From: Gaiellasilicea sp963730405
GTDB lineage: Bacteria; Actinomycetota; Thermoleophilia; Gaiellales; Gaiellaceae
Direction of reading: 5' to 3'
NCBI GenBank assembly: GCA_963730405.1
Contig: CAVSRW010000012.1
Span: 124,001-188,000, forward strand
DNA length: 64,000 nucleotides
This document shows positions 18,325 to 27,219 of the stretch, one piece after another. Positions within the stretch are counted from its first letter, which is position 1; each line of letters starts with the position of its first letter. The translations under genes and the position numbers were made by a program. The notes below the pieces were generated by a model. The model had not been told where the DNA came from, did no database searches, and saw nothing but the letters and a program-made list of their open reading frames with translations.

Positions 18325-19388
18325 GTCTCCCGCAGACGGAGAATCCGCGGAAGCGGAATCTCCGCCGCGACAACCCCTAAAGGGGCCGCTCGCGGCAGGA
18401 CTTCGGGCGCGAGCGCCGCGAGCCGCCGGCCGACGACCGGCGCGAACTTGAAGCCGTGGCCGCTGCAGGCCGAGCCGACGACGATCCGGCCGCGACGCTC
18501 GAGCAGGAACTCGTCGTTCGCGCGGATCGTGTAGAGGCAGGTCTCCGTCTGGCCCGGCGGGCCCGCCTCGGGAAAGCGGCGCTCGATCCAGGCCGCGGTT
18601 CGCGCTGCGAGCTCCCGGTCGGGGACGGCTGCGGCGCCGGGGTCGGTCGGACGGCCCGTCTGGTGGAGCCCGGCCTTCAGCACGCCGCCCGGAGCCGTGA
18701 GCGCGTAGCCCGAGTGGGCTCCGGTCGTCGTGTCGATCACGGACGGCACGGGCCGGTCGAGCTCGAAGTAGGAGACGGTCTCGGCTGTCGGCGTCGCGTC
18801 GACGCCCACGAGCCCCGGTGCCCACGCCCCGGCCGTCACCACCGCGACACGCGCCCGCACTTCCCCGGCGACCACGCCGTCACCGCCCTCGTCGACGGAT
18901 CGCACCCGGACGTGCTCGCGGAGCTCGACCGCTTCTGCAAGCGCTTCCAGCGCCGTATCCGCGCGGATGATCCCGCCGTCGGCCTGGAAGAGGCCGCGGT
19001 CGCCGGGGTCGGCGCGGATCCCGAACCGATGCTCGATCTGTCCCGCGTCGAGCACCTCGAACGGCACCCCGCACACGGTGAGCGCGTCGCGGTTCGGTGC
19101 CCAGTCGCCGAGGTCGAGCGTGCCGTTGAGATCGAGCAGCGACCGCCCGGACTCGGCCTCGAGCTCACGCCAGAGCGGGAAGCTCTCCTGCGCCAGCCGG
19201 ACCCAGCGCTCCTCCGGATAGGACAGGCGGACGATCCGCGAGCCGCCGTGGCTGGAGCCGCGGTCGTGGCCGAGCTCGAATTGCTCGCAGACGACGACGT
19301 CGCGGCCGGCCCGCCGCAGCTCCCGTGCGGTGGCGAGGCCCATCACGCCCGCGCCGACGACCACCACCTCTGTGTCGACCGACGCCAC
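18150..19388 (-). CDS. FAD-dependent amine oxidase, sarcosine/N-methyltryptophan oxidase-like (abnormal C-terminus)
   Basis: Flavoenzyme of the DAO/SoxA-SolA group that would oxidise a secondary amine to imine and hydrogen peroxide. N-terminal VVVVGAGVMGLATARELRRA is the FAD Rossmann loop, and GSSHGGSRIVRLSYPEERWV is typical of monomeric sarcosine oxidase. Near the C-terminus SACSGHGFKFAPVVGRRLAA is the conserved FAD-contact end, after which relatives stop within a few tens of residues. Here the frame runs on about 70 residues through a palindromic repeat and into the antisense of cofE, ending at 18150. The tail is probably an artefact of the repeat having replaced the native stop, or of a frameshift. 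GTG 19388 start. Confidence 0.78.
   Translation of the reverse strand: MASVDTEVVVVGAGVMGLATARELRRAGRDVVVCEQFELGHDRGSSHGGSRIVRLSYPEERWVRLAQESFPLWRELEAESGRSLLDLNGTLDLGDWAPNRDALTVCGVPFEVLDAGQIEHRFGIRADPGDRGLFQADGGIIRADTALEALAEAVELREHVRVRSVDEGGDGVVAGEVRARVAVVTAGAWAPGLVGVDATPTAETVSYFELDRPVPSVIDTTTGAHSGYALTAPGGVLKAGLHQTGRPTDPGAAAVPDRELAARTAAWIERRFPEAGPPGQTETCLYTIRANDEFLLERRGRIVVGSACSGHGFKFAPVVGRRLAALAPEVLPRAAPLGVVAAEIPLPRILRLRETQRKRSRSSGIGMSAPVPSPRRSRPRTTAAGTPFTFPITSSAAPASSSATAICVACSS
18338..18363. terminator. Hairpin between convergent cofE and amine oxidase-like gene
   Basis: Arms GGAGAATCCGC and GCGGAATCTCC around GGAA, with one mismatch. It lies 14 bases after the cofE stop and could end transcription of cofE. 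No clear T-run. Confidence 0.5.
18373..18399 (+). repeat. Palindromic repeat, family 2, copy b
   Basis: CCCCT-AAA-GGGG hairpin followed by a CCGC/GCGG hairpin, like copies at 10145-10170 and 28067-28097. It coincides with the point where the minus-strand FAD oxidase loses similarity to its family. Confidence 0.7.
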
Positions 19389-19407
19389 GGGGGCGAAGCG
19401 TAACGCG

Positions 19408-20553
19408 CTACGCGGCCCGCGAGCCGGAACCGTGCGCGAGCGCGACCGCGAGCGTCTGCTCGGTCGCGCCGGCGCCGGCGGCCCGCCTCATCGCGAGCAC
19501 GTCCTCGAACGAGCCGAGGAAGAGGTCGAGCAACTCGGCGTCGAATTGCGTCCCGCGCCCTTCGAGCATCATCGCGCGCGCCTCGTCGGGCTGGAAGGCC
19601 TGCCGGTAGACGCGGTCCGATGTGAGGGCGTCGAACACGTCGGCGATCGCGCAGATCCGGCCTTCGATCGGGATCTCGTCGCCGGCGGCGCGCCCGGGGT
19701 AGCCCGTGCCGTCGATTCGCTCGTGGTGGGTCAGCGCCATTCGCGCTGCGAGATCGAGCAGCTCGACCCCCGAGCCGGCGAGGATCCGGTGGCCCATCTC
19801 CGTGTGCGCCTCCATCACCCTGCGCTCGTCCTCTGTGAGCCGGCCGGGCTTGAGCAGGATCCGGTCCGGGATCCCGATCTTGCCGACATCGTGCATCGGG
19901 CTCGCGATCCGGATCAGCTCCGCGCGATCGGCCTCGAGCCCGGCGAGCCGCGCGAGCAGGGCGCAGTAGAGGCTCATGCGGACGATGTGCTCGCCGGTCT
20001 CCTGGTTGCGGAACTCGGCCGCCCAGGAGAGGCGGCGGATCGTCTCCTCGCGCAGCCGCCGTAGCTCGGAGTCGGAGCTCTCGAGTTGCGCGATCGTGTC
20101 GCGCAACGCCGCCGTCCGGTCGAGGACCGTCTGCTCGAGCCGCTCGCGGTGGCTGCGGTTCTCGATCTCGAGCGTGCGGCGCCGGAGCGCGTTGCCGACG
20201 TTGATGATCAGCTCGTTCGGCTTGAAGGGCTTGAGCACGTAGCCGTAGGCGCCGAGCTCGATCGCGACATCGGCGTAGCGGCGGTCGTCCATGCCGGTGA
20301 CCATGACGACGGCCGTGTCCGGATACCGGGCGAGTACCTCGCGGGTGAAGTCGATCCCCGACTCGCCGGGCATGTTCACGTCGCTGAGCACGAGCGCGAC
20401 GTCCGTCTCCTTCAGCAGGCGGCGCGCTGCGGCGGCCGACTCGGCCGTGAGGCACTCGTAGCCGTGCGTGTCCAGGATGCGGACGAGGAGGGCGCGGATC
20501 TGGTCCTCGTCGTCGACGATCAGGATCCGTTCGCCGGGAGAGGGCGCGCTCAT
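19408..20553 (-). CDS. Response regulator with HD-GYP output domain
   Basis: 381 residues. Receiver domain 1-125: ILIVDDEDQIRALL with the acidic pair, phospho-acceptor in LSDVNMPGESG (Asp58), VMVTGMDD and VLKPFKPNE with the conserved lysine. A coiled coil (about 130-180) leads to an HD-GYP phosphodiesterase domain: AAEFRNQETGEHIVRMS, SPMHDVGKIGIPDRILLKPG and HHERIDGTGYPGRAAGDEIP, all metal-ligand motifs present. It probably hydrolyses cyclic di-GMP when phosphorylated. No histidine kinase is adjacent, so its partner is elsewhere. It starts at ATG 20553 and sits 19 bases before the oxidase gene on the same strand. Confidence 0.92.
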   Translation of the reverse strand: MSAPSPGERILIVDDEDQIRALLVRILDTHGYECLTAESAAAARRLLKETDVALVLSDVNMPGESGIDFTREVLARYPDTAVVMVTGMDDRRYADVAIELGAYGYVLKPFKPNELIINVGNALRRRTLEIENRSHRERLEQTVLDRTAALRDTIAQLESSDSELRRLREETIRRLSWAAEFRNQETGEHIVRMSLYCALLARLAGLEADRAELIRIASPMHDVGKIGIPDRILLKPGRLTEDERRVMEAHTEMGHRILAGSGVELLDLAARMALTHHERIDGTGYPGRAAGDEIPIEGRICAIADVFDALTSDRVYRQAFQPDEARAMMLEGRGTQFDAELLDLFLGSFEDVLAMRRAAGAGATEQTLAVALAHGSGSRAA

Positions 20554-20571
20554 TACAGGTGTTATCGGCAG

Positions 20572-20940
20572 CTAGCCGTCGTTCTCAACAGCGACGAGCT
20601 CGATTCTGTTCCCCCACGGATCGGCGACGTAGCACCGGCGAACGCCCGGAATCAGGTCGTCGTCGGCGACGGCGATCCCGGCGGCGCGGAGCCGCGCGAC
20701 CACGGCGTCGTAGCCGGTCACCGCGAACGCGGGATGCGCCTTGCGCGCGGGAGCGAAGTCGGGGTCGAGCCCGACGTGGAGCTGCTGCGGGCCGACGCGA
20801 AACCAGACGCCGCCGCGGGCGCGCAGCGGCTCCGGCTTCTCGACCTCCTCGAGGCCGAGCAGCTCGCCGAAGAAGCGGCGAGCCTCGTCCTCGCACCCCG
20901 GAGGCGCCGCGAGCTGGACGTGGTCGATCCCGGCGAGCAC
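20572..20940 (-). CDS. VOC-family (glyoxalase/dioxygenase-fold) protein
   Basis: 122-residue vicinal-oxygen-chelate protein. GIDHVQLAAPPGCEDEARRF opens the first beta-alpha-beta-beta-beta module with the metal-site histidine. LHVGLDPDF and the end CYVADPWGNRIELVAVEN with the metal-site glutamate close the second. Such proteins bind a divalent metal and act on varied substrates; nothing here fixes the reaction. GTG 20940 is chosen because it lies just before GIDHV and there is no ATG nearer. It is divergent from the adenosine deaminase gene with 25 bases between starts. Confidence 0.82.
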   Translation of the reverse strand: MLAGIDHVQLAAPPGCEDEARRFFGELLGLEEVEKPEPLRARGGVWFRVGPQQLHVGLDPDFAPARKAHPAFAVTGYDAVVARLRAAGIAVADDDLIPGVRRCYVADPWGNRIELVAVENDG

Positions 20941-20965
20941 GGCCGCGAAGGATAGAGTCGGCCCG

Positions 20966-21964
20966 ATGTTCGACGAGGGTCTCGCCGAGCTGCATACCCA
21001 CCTCGGCGGCTCGGTGGCCTCCGACATCCTCTGGTCGCTGGCACACGAGCAGGGCATCGCGCTCCCGGTCAAGGACTACTGGGAGTTCGACGCGCTCGTC
21101 ACCGTCTCCGACCCGCGCGGGGTGGAGAACCTCGACGCGCTCGACCGGATCTATCACTGGACGGAGCTGATCCAGAGCTCGCCGATCGCCGTCGAGCGCT
21201 CGGTGCACGGAGCCATCGGCGGCGCATACCGCAGCCAGGGGATCACCACGCTCGAGCTCCGCTTCAACCCGATGAAGCGGAACCGCGGCGGCGAGCGCGA
21301 CCTCGACCACATCATCCTCGCCGCGATCCGCGGCCTCGACCGCGCCTCGATCGAGTACCCGCAGGTCCGCGCCGGTCTGATCCTGATGATGGACCGCACT
21401 TTTGCGCCGCGGCAGAACGAGGTCGTGGTCGAGAAGGCGATCCGCTGGGCCTCGCGGGGCGTGGTCGGAGTCGACATCGCGGGTCCCCGCCCGGGCGGCG
21501 GCCGCTACGACTACACCTCGATCGCGCCGATGGTCGAGACTGCCCGCGCCGCCGGCCTCGGGGTCACGATCCATGTCGGCGAGGAGGGGGAGACGGGCGG
21601 CGAGGAGCTCGGCGAGGTCGTCGAGCACCTGCGTCCGGACCGGATCGGGCACGGCATCCTCGCAGCGCAGGATCCCGAGCTGATGCGGCTCCTCCGAGAG
21701 GCCGGCACCGTGCTCGAGATCTGCCCGACCTCGAACCTGCTCACCAAGGCGCTGCCGGACGAGGACGCGATCCGCGAGACGTTCGCGGCCTTCAAGGAGA
21801 ACGGCGTCGCCTTCACGATCGCCACCGACGGCCCGGAGATGATGCGGACGCACCTCCGCGACGAGCTCGAGCTGCTGGAGCGGATCGGCGCGCTGACCGA
21901 GGAGGAGCTGGTGGCGGCGAACCGCCGCGGCCACGAGGCGAGCTTCATCTCACGAACGTCGTGA
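20966..21964 (+). CDS. Adenosine deaminase-like amidohydrolase
   Basis: 332 residues of the adenosine/AMP deaminase family, which converts adenosine to inosine using zinc. Zinc ligands appear in ELHTHLGGS and THVGEEGE-like TIHVGEEGETGGEEL, the catalytic histidine in RPDRIGHGI, and EICPTSNLLT is conserved. The zinc aspartate is in IATDGPEMMRTH: relatives mostly have TDDP, so the second aspartate, which contacts the purine, is glycine. This may shift substrate preference within deaminated purine-like compounds. ATG 20966. Overlaps the next convergent gene by 20 bases. A purine salvage role fits the many pur genes in the window. Confidence 0.8.
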   Translation: MFDEGLAELHTHLGGSVASDILWSLAHEQGIALPVKDYWEFDALVTVSDPRGVENLDALDRIYHWTELIQSSPIAVERSVHGAIGGAYRSQGITTLELRFNPMKRNRGGERDLDHIILAAIRGLDRASIEYPQVRAGLILMMDRTFAPRQNEVVVEKAIRWASRGVVGVDIAGPRPGGGRYDYTSIAPMVETARAAGLGVTIHVGEEGETGGEELGEVVEHLRPDRIGHGILAAQDPELMRLLREAGTVLEICPTSNLLTKALPDEDAIRETFAAFKENGVAFTIATDGPEMMRTHLRDELELLERIGALTEEELVAANRRGHEASFISRTS

Positions 21965-23025
21965 CGCGCCCGTTTGGACCGATTCGCAGCACCTCCCGCC
22001 GGTCGAAGCCGGCTGCGTAGAGCACACCGTCTCGAGCGAGCGCCAGGCCGGTGATCGTGCCGAGCCCGGCGACCAACGTCCGCGGCGGCTGTCCCGGCCG
22101 GAGTCGGACGATCGCGTCCGCGCCGGCGACGAGTACCGACCCGTCCGGCGCCAGCTCGATGGCGGTCGGCGCGCGCACGTCGCCGATCCGTGTCACCGTT
22201 CCCTCGCGCGTGACGCGTGCAACTCGATTTCGATGGGTCTCGACGACATAGACGGTGCCGTCGGGAGCCACGGCGACGTCGTGCGGAGCGCCGAGGTCGC
22301 GCGCCAGAGTCCGGATCGTCCCGGCGGGCTCGACGACGCGGACGCCGTCGTCGTACTCGGCGACGTACAGCCGACCCGCGGCATCGAAGCCGAGCCCGCC
22401 GGCGCCTCCGAGCTGGGCTGAGGTCGCCGCGCCGCCGTTTCCGCCGAGACCGCGTGTTCCGTTCCCGGCCACCCGCACCGCGGTGCCGCCGTCGAAACGG
22501 ACGATGTCCCACCCGGAGACGGCGTGCACGCGGCCGCGCGGATCGACCCCCACCCCGACAGGCTCGCGGGCGGTGCCGACCGTCGTGGCGGCGCGACGTG
22601 CGGGTGTCGATGCGCACGACGCGGCCGGCGTCGCGGTCGGCGACGAACAGCGTGCCGCCCCGCACCGCCAGCGCGTACGGGCGCGCGAGGAGGTCCGGCG
22701 GTCGAGGGCTGACGACGAGAGTGCGGAGACGATGCGTCCGCCCTGCGAGCCGTACCTCCAGGCGCCACCGGCCGGCCGGCAGCGCGACACGCGCGCTCCA
22801 GCGCCCGGCTCGCACCCGAGAGGTCGGGAAGGTGCGGACGCGGGAGCCGCGCGCCACCAGCGTCGGGCGCGCGGTCGACGCGGTGACGACGAGCGTCGCC
22901 GTCCAGGGACGTTGCGCCGTCGGTTCTGCGGGAACGCCCGTGAGCCGGACCATCGGCGTCGCCGCTCCGGCGACGCAGGCGGCTGAGACGGCGGCGAGTA
23001 CGGCGGCTGCCAGGGCGTGGCGCAT
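21945..23025 (-). CDS. Secreted NHL-repeat beta-propeller protein (one frameshift near 22590)
   Basis: About 359 residues. ATG 23025 has a strong ribosome site (GGGAGGAG) and a signal peptide, MRHALAAAVLAAVSAACVAG, cut near residue 21. A beta-sandwich of about 90 residues follows (ATLVVTASTARPTLVARGS). The rest is a propeller of NHL/SMP-30-like blades: RVAGNGTRGLGGNGGAATSA, GFDAAGRLYVAEYDDG, DVAVAPDGTVYVVETHRNRV and LALARDGVLYAAGF. A one-base shift near 22590 is needed to join the first blade to the others. No catalytic residues are evident. Its substrate or ligand is unknown. Confidence 0.72.
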
Positions 23026-23135
23026 CGGTGACTCCTCCCGATCGGCGTTTGCACGCGCTACACCGGTCACGCGCGCCGCGTTCCGTGCGTGGACAGGAAT
23101 CTCACGCGCCGAGCGGGCGTTCCGTTCCAGTAGAC

Positions 23136-24086
23136 ATGGCAGCCCCCGCCCGCTGGAAGATGCTGACCGCCCTCTGGATCGTCTATCTGGTCTGGGGCTC
23201 GACCTACTTCGCGATCAAGATCAGCGTGCGAACACTGCCGCCGTTCCTCTCCGCGGGCGCGCGCTTCCTCCTCGCGGGCGCCCTGCTCGCGCTGATCCTC
23301 GTCGTGCTCGGCCGCAGCATCCGCATCTCGGGCCGCGAGCTCGGCGCCGCCGCGGTCGTCGGCACCGCGCTGCTCGCGCTCGGCGTCGGCGTGGTCACGC
23401 TCGCCGAGACGCGGATCGACTCGAGCACCGCGGCGATGATCGCCGGCTCAGTGCCGCTGCAGGTGATCCTCCTGCGAACGCTCGCGCGCGAGCAGGTCGC
23501 CCGGGCCACACGCCTCTCGGTGCTCTCCGGCCTCGCGGGCCTCGCGCTCGTCGTCATCCCGGGCGGCGAGGGCTCGTCCAGCGCGATCGGACTTGCGCTG
23601 ATGCTCGGCGCCAGCGTCTCCTGGTCGCTCGGCTCGTTCTTCGGGCACCGGCTGCCGCTGCCGACGGACGGCTTCGTCGCCACCACGTGGGAGATGCTGA
23701 GCGCCGGGGCCGTCCTGCTGGTCATGGGCGCTGCGCGCGGTGAGCTGAGCACGACCGATCCCTACGCCTACAGCCTCGAGTCCGTGCTCGCGTGGCTCTA
23801 CCTCGGGATCTTCGGCACGCTCGTGGCCTTCACCGCATACACGTGGCTGCTGGGGAACGCGCCCATCTCCAAGGTGGTCACGCACCAGTACGTGAACCCC
23901 ATCGTCGCGATCGCGCTCGGCGCGCTCTTCCTCGGCGAGGAGATCACGCTCGCGGCCGGCTTCGGCGCGGCGCTGATCGTCGGCTCGGTCTTCGTCGCCG
24001 TCCGCTCCGAGAACGCGGCGGCTAGGAGGCTCCGTTCACCTGCGATCGCTGATGCGCGAGGTACTCCAGCAGATCGGACCGTGTGA
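23136..24086 (+). CDS. EamA-domain transporter (DMT superfamily)
   Basis: 316-residue inner-membrane protein with ten predicted helices in two EamA repeats. First repeat: ALWIVYLVWGSTYFAIKISV and ARFLLAGALLALILVVLG. Second: GLALMLGASVSWSLGSFFGH and AYTWLLGNAPISKVVTHQYV, ending with GEEITLAAGFGAALIVGSVF. Family members export amino acids, purines or other metabolites; specificity cannot be seen. ATG 23136. The polar C-terminal tail overlaps the end of the cystathionine synthase gene by 65 bases, a long overlap that may mean the tail is not native. Confidence 0.88.
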   Translation: MAAPARWKMLTALWIVYLVWGSTYFAIKISVRTLPPFLSAGARFLLAGALLALILVVLGRSIRISGRELGAAAVVGTALLALGVGVVTLAETRIDSSTAAMIAGSVPLQVILLRTLAREQVARATRLSVLSGLAGLALVVIPGGEGSSSAIGLALMLGASVSWSLGSFFGHRLPLPTDGFVATTWEMLSAGAVLLVMGAARGELSTTDPYAYSLESVLAWLYLGIFGTLVAFTAYTWLLGNAPISKVVTHQYVNPIVAIALGALFLGEEITLAAGFGAALIVGSVFVAVRSENAAARRLRSPAIADARGTPADRTV

Positions 24087-25428
24087 GGATCGCGGCCGGT
24101 CGTCCGGCCGCGGCGACGACGACGGCGGCGCTCGGGCCGGAGAGGTCGGCGAAGACCTGATCGAGTGAGTCGGCGACGTCGACGGCGGCGAGCGGGGGCT
24201 GCATCAGCGCCGCCACGTCCTCGTTGAGCGCGTCGGGGTTCTTGAAGACACGGTCGAGCACGCCGCGCTCCTGCAGCGAGCCGACGACGTCCGCGAGCGA
24301 CTCCGCCGGCTCGTGCCGCACCACGGGCAGCTGCGAGATCGAGTAGCGCTGCATCAGGTCGATCGCCGCGCCGACCTTGGCGTGCGACTCGATCGTGACG
24401 AGGTCAGGCACCTCGTGCTCCTCGCCGCGCTTGAAGCGGAGCACCTGGTCGATCGTCGGCGCCGGCGCCTTCCGCTCGAGGAAGCCGTACTGGAGCATCC
24501 AGTTGTCGTCGTAGAACTTCGAGAGGTACGAGCGGCCCGAGTCGGGGAGGATCGTCAGGATCCTCGCTTCCGGCCCGTGGCCCTTCGCCACCTCGAGGGC
24601 GGCCCAGATCGTCGTTCCCGCGGAGCCGCCGGCCAGGATCCCCTCCTCCCGCGCGAGCCGCCGCGCGGTCACGAACGAGTCGCGGTCGGAGACGCGCACC
24701 CAGCGGTCGACGACGTCGCGGGACATCGTCTCGGGCCAGGTGTCCTTGCCGATCCCCTCCACGAGGTACGGGTGCGTCTCCTCGGAGGTGTAGACCGAGC
24801 CCTCCGGGTCGGCGCCGACGATCAGGATGGCCGGGTTGCGCTCCTTCAGGTAGCGGCCGGCGCCCGAGATCGTGCCGCCGGTGCCGACCGAGATCACGAG
24901 CGCGTCGATCTCGCCGCCCGTCTGCTCCCAGATCTCCGGCCCGGTCGTCTCGTAGTGCGCCTCGGGGTTGGCCATGTTCGAGTACTGGTCGGGCTTGAAG
25001 CCGCCCGGGATCTCCTCCGCGAGCCGGTCGGAGACCGAGTAGTAGCTCTCGGGCGAGTCGTGCTCGACCGCGGTCGGGGTGATCACGACCTCGGCGCCGT
25101 AGGCGCGCAGCATCGAGATCTTCTCCTGGCTCATCTTGTCGGGCATGACGAAGATGCAGCGGTAGCCCCGCGCGGCTGCGGCGATCGCGAGGCCGACGCC
25201 CGTGTTGCCCGACGTGGGCTCGACGATCGTCCCGCCCGGCCGCAGCTTCCCCTCGCGCTCGGCCGCCTCGATCATCGCCATCCCGATCCGGTCCTTGTTC
25301 GAGCCGCCGGGATTCAAGTACTCGAGCTTGGCGAGGAGCATCGGCTCGACGTCCCGGGCGATCCGGTCGAGGCGGACGATCGGCGTCTCGCCGACGAGGT
25401 CGAGCAGCGTTGGGTACTCGCGGGCCAC
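24022..25428 (-). CDS. cbs: Cystathionine beta-synthase
   Basis: PLP enzyme that condenses serine and homocysteine to cystathionine. 468 residues. The catalytic lysine is in YLNPGGSNKDRIGMAMIEAA, the phosphate-binding loop in EPTSGNTGVGLAIAAA, and GTGGTISGAGRYLKERNP and ILPDSGRSYLSKFYDDNWM are typical of bacterial and eukaryotic CBS. Residues about 335-468 are a pair of CBS domains (VTIESHAKVGAAIDLMQRYS and ILTRSDLLEYLAHQ), which may sense adenosyl compounds. GTG 25428 gives VAREYPTLLDLVGETPIVRL, the expected start. An O-acetylserine or phosphoserine donor remains possible for bacterial relatives. Confidence 0.93.
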   Translation of the reverse strand: MAREYPTLLDLVGETPIVRLDRIARDVEPMLLAKLEYLNPGGSNKDRIGMAMIEAAEREGKLRPGGTIVEPTSGNTGVGLAIAAAARGYRCIFVMPDKMSQEKISMLRAYGAEVVITPTAVEHDSPESYYSVSDRLAEEIPGGFKPDQYSNMANPEAHYETTGPEIWEQTGGEIDALVISVGTGGTISGAGRYLKERNPAILIVGADPEGSVYTSEETHPYLVEGIGKDTWPETMSRDVVDRWVRVSDRDSFVTARRLAREEGILAGGSAGTTIWAALEVAKGHGPEARILTILPDSGRSYLSKFYDDNWMLQYGFLERKAPAPTIDQVLRFKRGEEHEVPDLVTIESHAKVGAAIDLMQRYSISQLPVVRHEPAESLADVVGSLQERGVLDRVFKNPDALNEDVAALMQPPLAAVDVADSLDQVFADLSGPSAAVVVAAAGRPAAILTRSDLLEYLAHQRSQVNGAS

Positions 25429-25521
25429 CGGCGGCTAAGCCTACGCAATCCGTAGTCGGCCGCAGTTGCGATCCGCGAGGGCGCCGATGGCCGTCCGCTG
25501 CGCCACTCGCATCCTGTCGTC

Positions 25522-25800
25522 ATGACCTCGCGCATCACCCCCAAGCCGTGCAGCCTCCGCGATGCGGTCGGCGAGCACGAACGCTGCCCGGGCTCCAGTT
25601 GTGCCTTCTGGGAGGCCGGTGGAGCCGTTGTCGAGCCCGGCTGCGCAATCGAGCGGCTCGGCGTCCCGGCCCAGCGCCAGCGCGACCTCGCGCGCCACCT
25701 GCTCGACCTCCGTCTCCAGCTCGAAGCCGTGCGGACGGAGGTCGAGCGGCGTGACGCGCACCGCCGCTTCGCCGAGCTGCTGAACCTCAACCGCGAGTAG
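25522..25800 (+). CDS. Small four-cysteine protein
   Basis: 92 residues, ATG 25522. I do not recognise a named family. Cysteines are in PKPCSLRDAV, ERCPGSSCAFWE and EPGCAIERLG. The C-terminal half, RDLARHLLDLRLQLEAVRTE, should be one long helix. Four clustered cysteines suggest zinc or an iron-sulfur centre. It ends convergent with the Lrp gene, overlapping it by 14 bases. Coding is supported by the start, the compositional fit and the motif. Confidence 0.6.
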   Translation: MTSRITPKPCSLRDAVGEHERCPGSSCAFWEAGGAVVEPGCAIERLGVPAQRQRDLARHLLDLRLQLEAVRTEVERRDAHRRFAELLNLNRE

Positions 25801-26263
25801 GGCCGAGCCCGCGCCGGGGGACCGGCGACGACTGGATGATCGACGTCGTCGTCTGGCCGTAGAGGATGAAGCGGTCGAGCACCTCCTCGAGCTGCTCGAC
25901 GTCGCGGACGTGGAGCTTCATGAAGAAGCAGTCCTCGCCCGTGATCCGGTGGCACTCGACCACCTCGGGCGTCTCGCGGGCGAGCTCGGCCACCTTCGGC
26001 AGCTGCCGTGCAGAGGGTCGGATCCGCATGATCACGCCCAGCCCGTACCCGAGCGCCTTCGGCTCGACCTCGGCGCGGTAGCCGGTGATGACCCCGGTGC
26101 GCTCGAGACGGCGCAGCCGCTCGGCGACGGCGGGGGCGGAGAGGCTGACCCGGCGGCCGAGCTCTGCGTGCGTGAGCCGTGCGTCATCCTGCAGCTCGGC
26201 CAGCAGCCGCGCGTCCGTGGTATCGAAGGCTGACGACTCGTAGCGCCGTTGCTTCGTCGACAT
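25787..26263 (-). CDS. Lrp/AsnC-family transcription regulator
   Basis: 158 residues. N-terminal helix-turn-helix: TTDARLLAELQDDARLTHAE and LGRRVSLSAPAVAERLRRLE. C-terminal RAM effector domain: VIMRIRPSARQLPKVAELAR, VVECHRITGEDCFFMKLHVR. Such regulators sense amino acids and often control a neighbouring exporter. The divergent gene at 26326 is an RhtA-like exporter, so the 62-base gap probably holds the shared operator, though no clear palindrome is visible there. ATG 26263. Confidence 0.93.
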   Translation of the reverse strand: MSTKQRRYESSAFDTTDARLLAELQDDARLTHAELGRRVSLSAPAVAERLRRLERTGVITGYRAEVEPKALGYGLGVIMRIRPSARQLPKVAELARETPEVVECHRITGEDCFFMKLHVRDVEQLEEVLDRFILYGQTTTSIIQSSPVPRRGLGPTRG

Positions 26264-26325
26264 CTGCTGCTGTACCCCTTCGCTTCCGTGGGCCGATCGC
26301 GGCTTCTGCCGGAGATCCTATCTGC

Positions 26326-27219
26326 ATGCAGTCGGTCCGCCTACCCCCGCACGCCTACTTCGTCGGCAGCGCGGTCTTCCACTACCTCGGGCCCGCGTTC
26401 GCGGTGCTGCTCTTCGCGCGCGTCGACGTGCTCGGGGTCGCGTGGCTCCGGATCGCCGCTGCCGCGGCCGTCTTCGCGGTCTGGCGCCGGCCGTGGCGGC
26501 TCCTCGCGGGACTCGACCGGCAGAGTCTATGGACGCTCATCGCCTGGGGTGCCGTGCTGGCGGTGATGAACGCGTGCTTCTACCTGGCGATCGACCGCCT
26601 GCCGCTCGGAACGGTCGCGGCGATCGAGTTCCTGCCCGTGATCGCGCTCGCCGCCCTCGGGACGCGGACGGCGCGGAACGCGGCCGCCCTCGCGCTGGCG
26701 GTCGGCGGCGTCTACCTGCTCACCGACGTTCGCCTCGAGGGCGAGCCGCTCGGCGTCGCGCTCGCGCTCGTGAACGCCGTGCTCTTCGCCGCGTACATCG
26801 TCCTCGGCCACAGAGTCGCGCAAGGCGAGCACGCGATCGGGATCGACGGCCTGGCGGCGTCGATGCTGGTCGCTCTCGTCGTGATCACGCCGATCGCCGG
26901 CTGGGCGGCGCTGCCGGCGCTGCTGGATCCGGTTGCGCTCGTCGCCGGGATCGGCGTCGGCGTCGCGTCCTCGGTCATCCCGTATGTCTGCGACCAGCTC
27001 GCGATGGCGCGCCTGGAGCGGGCAACGTACGCGCTGCTCGTGTCGCTGCTGCCGGCGACGGCGACCGCGATCGGTGTCCTCGTCCTCGGGCAGGTGCCGA
27101 CTGCGGCGGAGGTCGTCGGGATCGCGCTCGTGGTCGGCGGCGTCGCCGTCCACCGCGAGCGGTCACGTCAGGCGCCAGAAGTCTCCGGTCAGCCCCAACT
27201 CGTCCAGGATCGCCTGTGA
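26326..27219 (+). CDS. EamA-domain exporter, RhtA-like
   Basis: 297 residues, ten predicted helices. VGSAVFHYLGPAFAVLLFAR and YLAIDRLPLGTVAAIEFLPV resemble the threonine/homoserine exporter RhtA, as does ASSVIPYVCDQLAMARLERA. Context supports amino-acid export because an Lrp-family regulator is divergently transcribed 62 bases away. ATG 26326 begins MQSVRLPPHAYFVGSA. Its C-terminal tail overlaps the end of the MerB-like gene by 57 bases. Confidence 0.85.
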   Translation: MQSVRLPPHAYFVGSAVFHYLGPAFAVLLFARVDVLGVAWLRIAAAAAVFAVWRRPWRLLAGLDRQSLWTLIAWGAVLAVMNACFYLAIDRLPLGTVAAIEFLPVIALAALGTRTARNAAALALAVGGVYLLTDVRLEGEPLGVALALVNAVLFAAYIVLGHRVAQGEHAIGIDGLAASMLVALVVITPIAGWAALPALLDPVALVAGIGVGVASSVIPYVCDQLAMARLERATYALLVSLLPATATAIGVLVLGQVPTAAEVVGIALVVGGVAVHRERSRQAPEVSGQPQLVQDRL

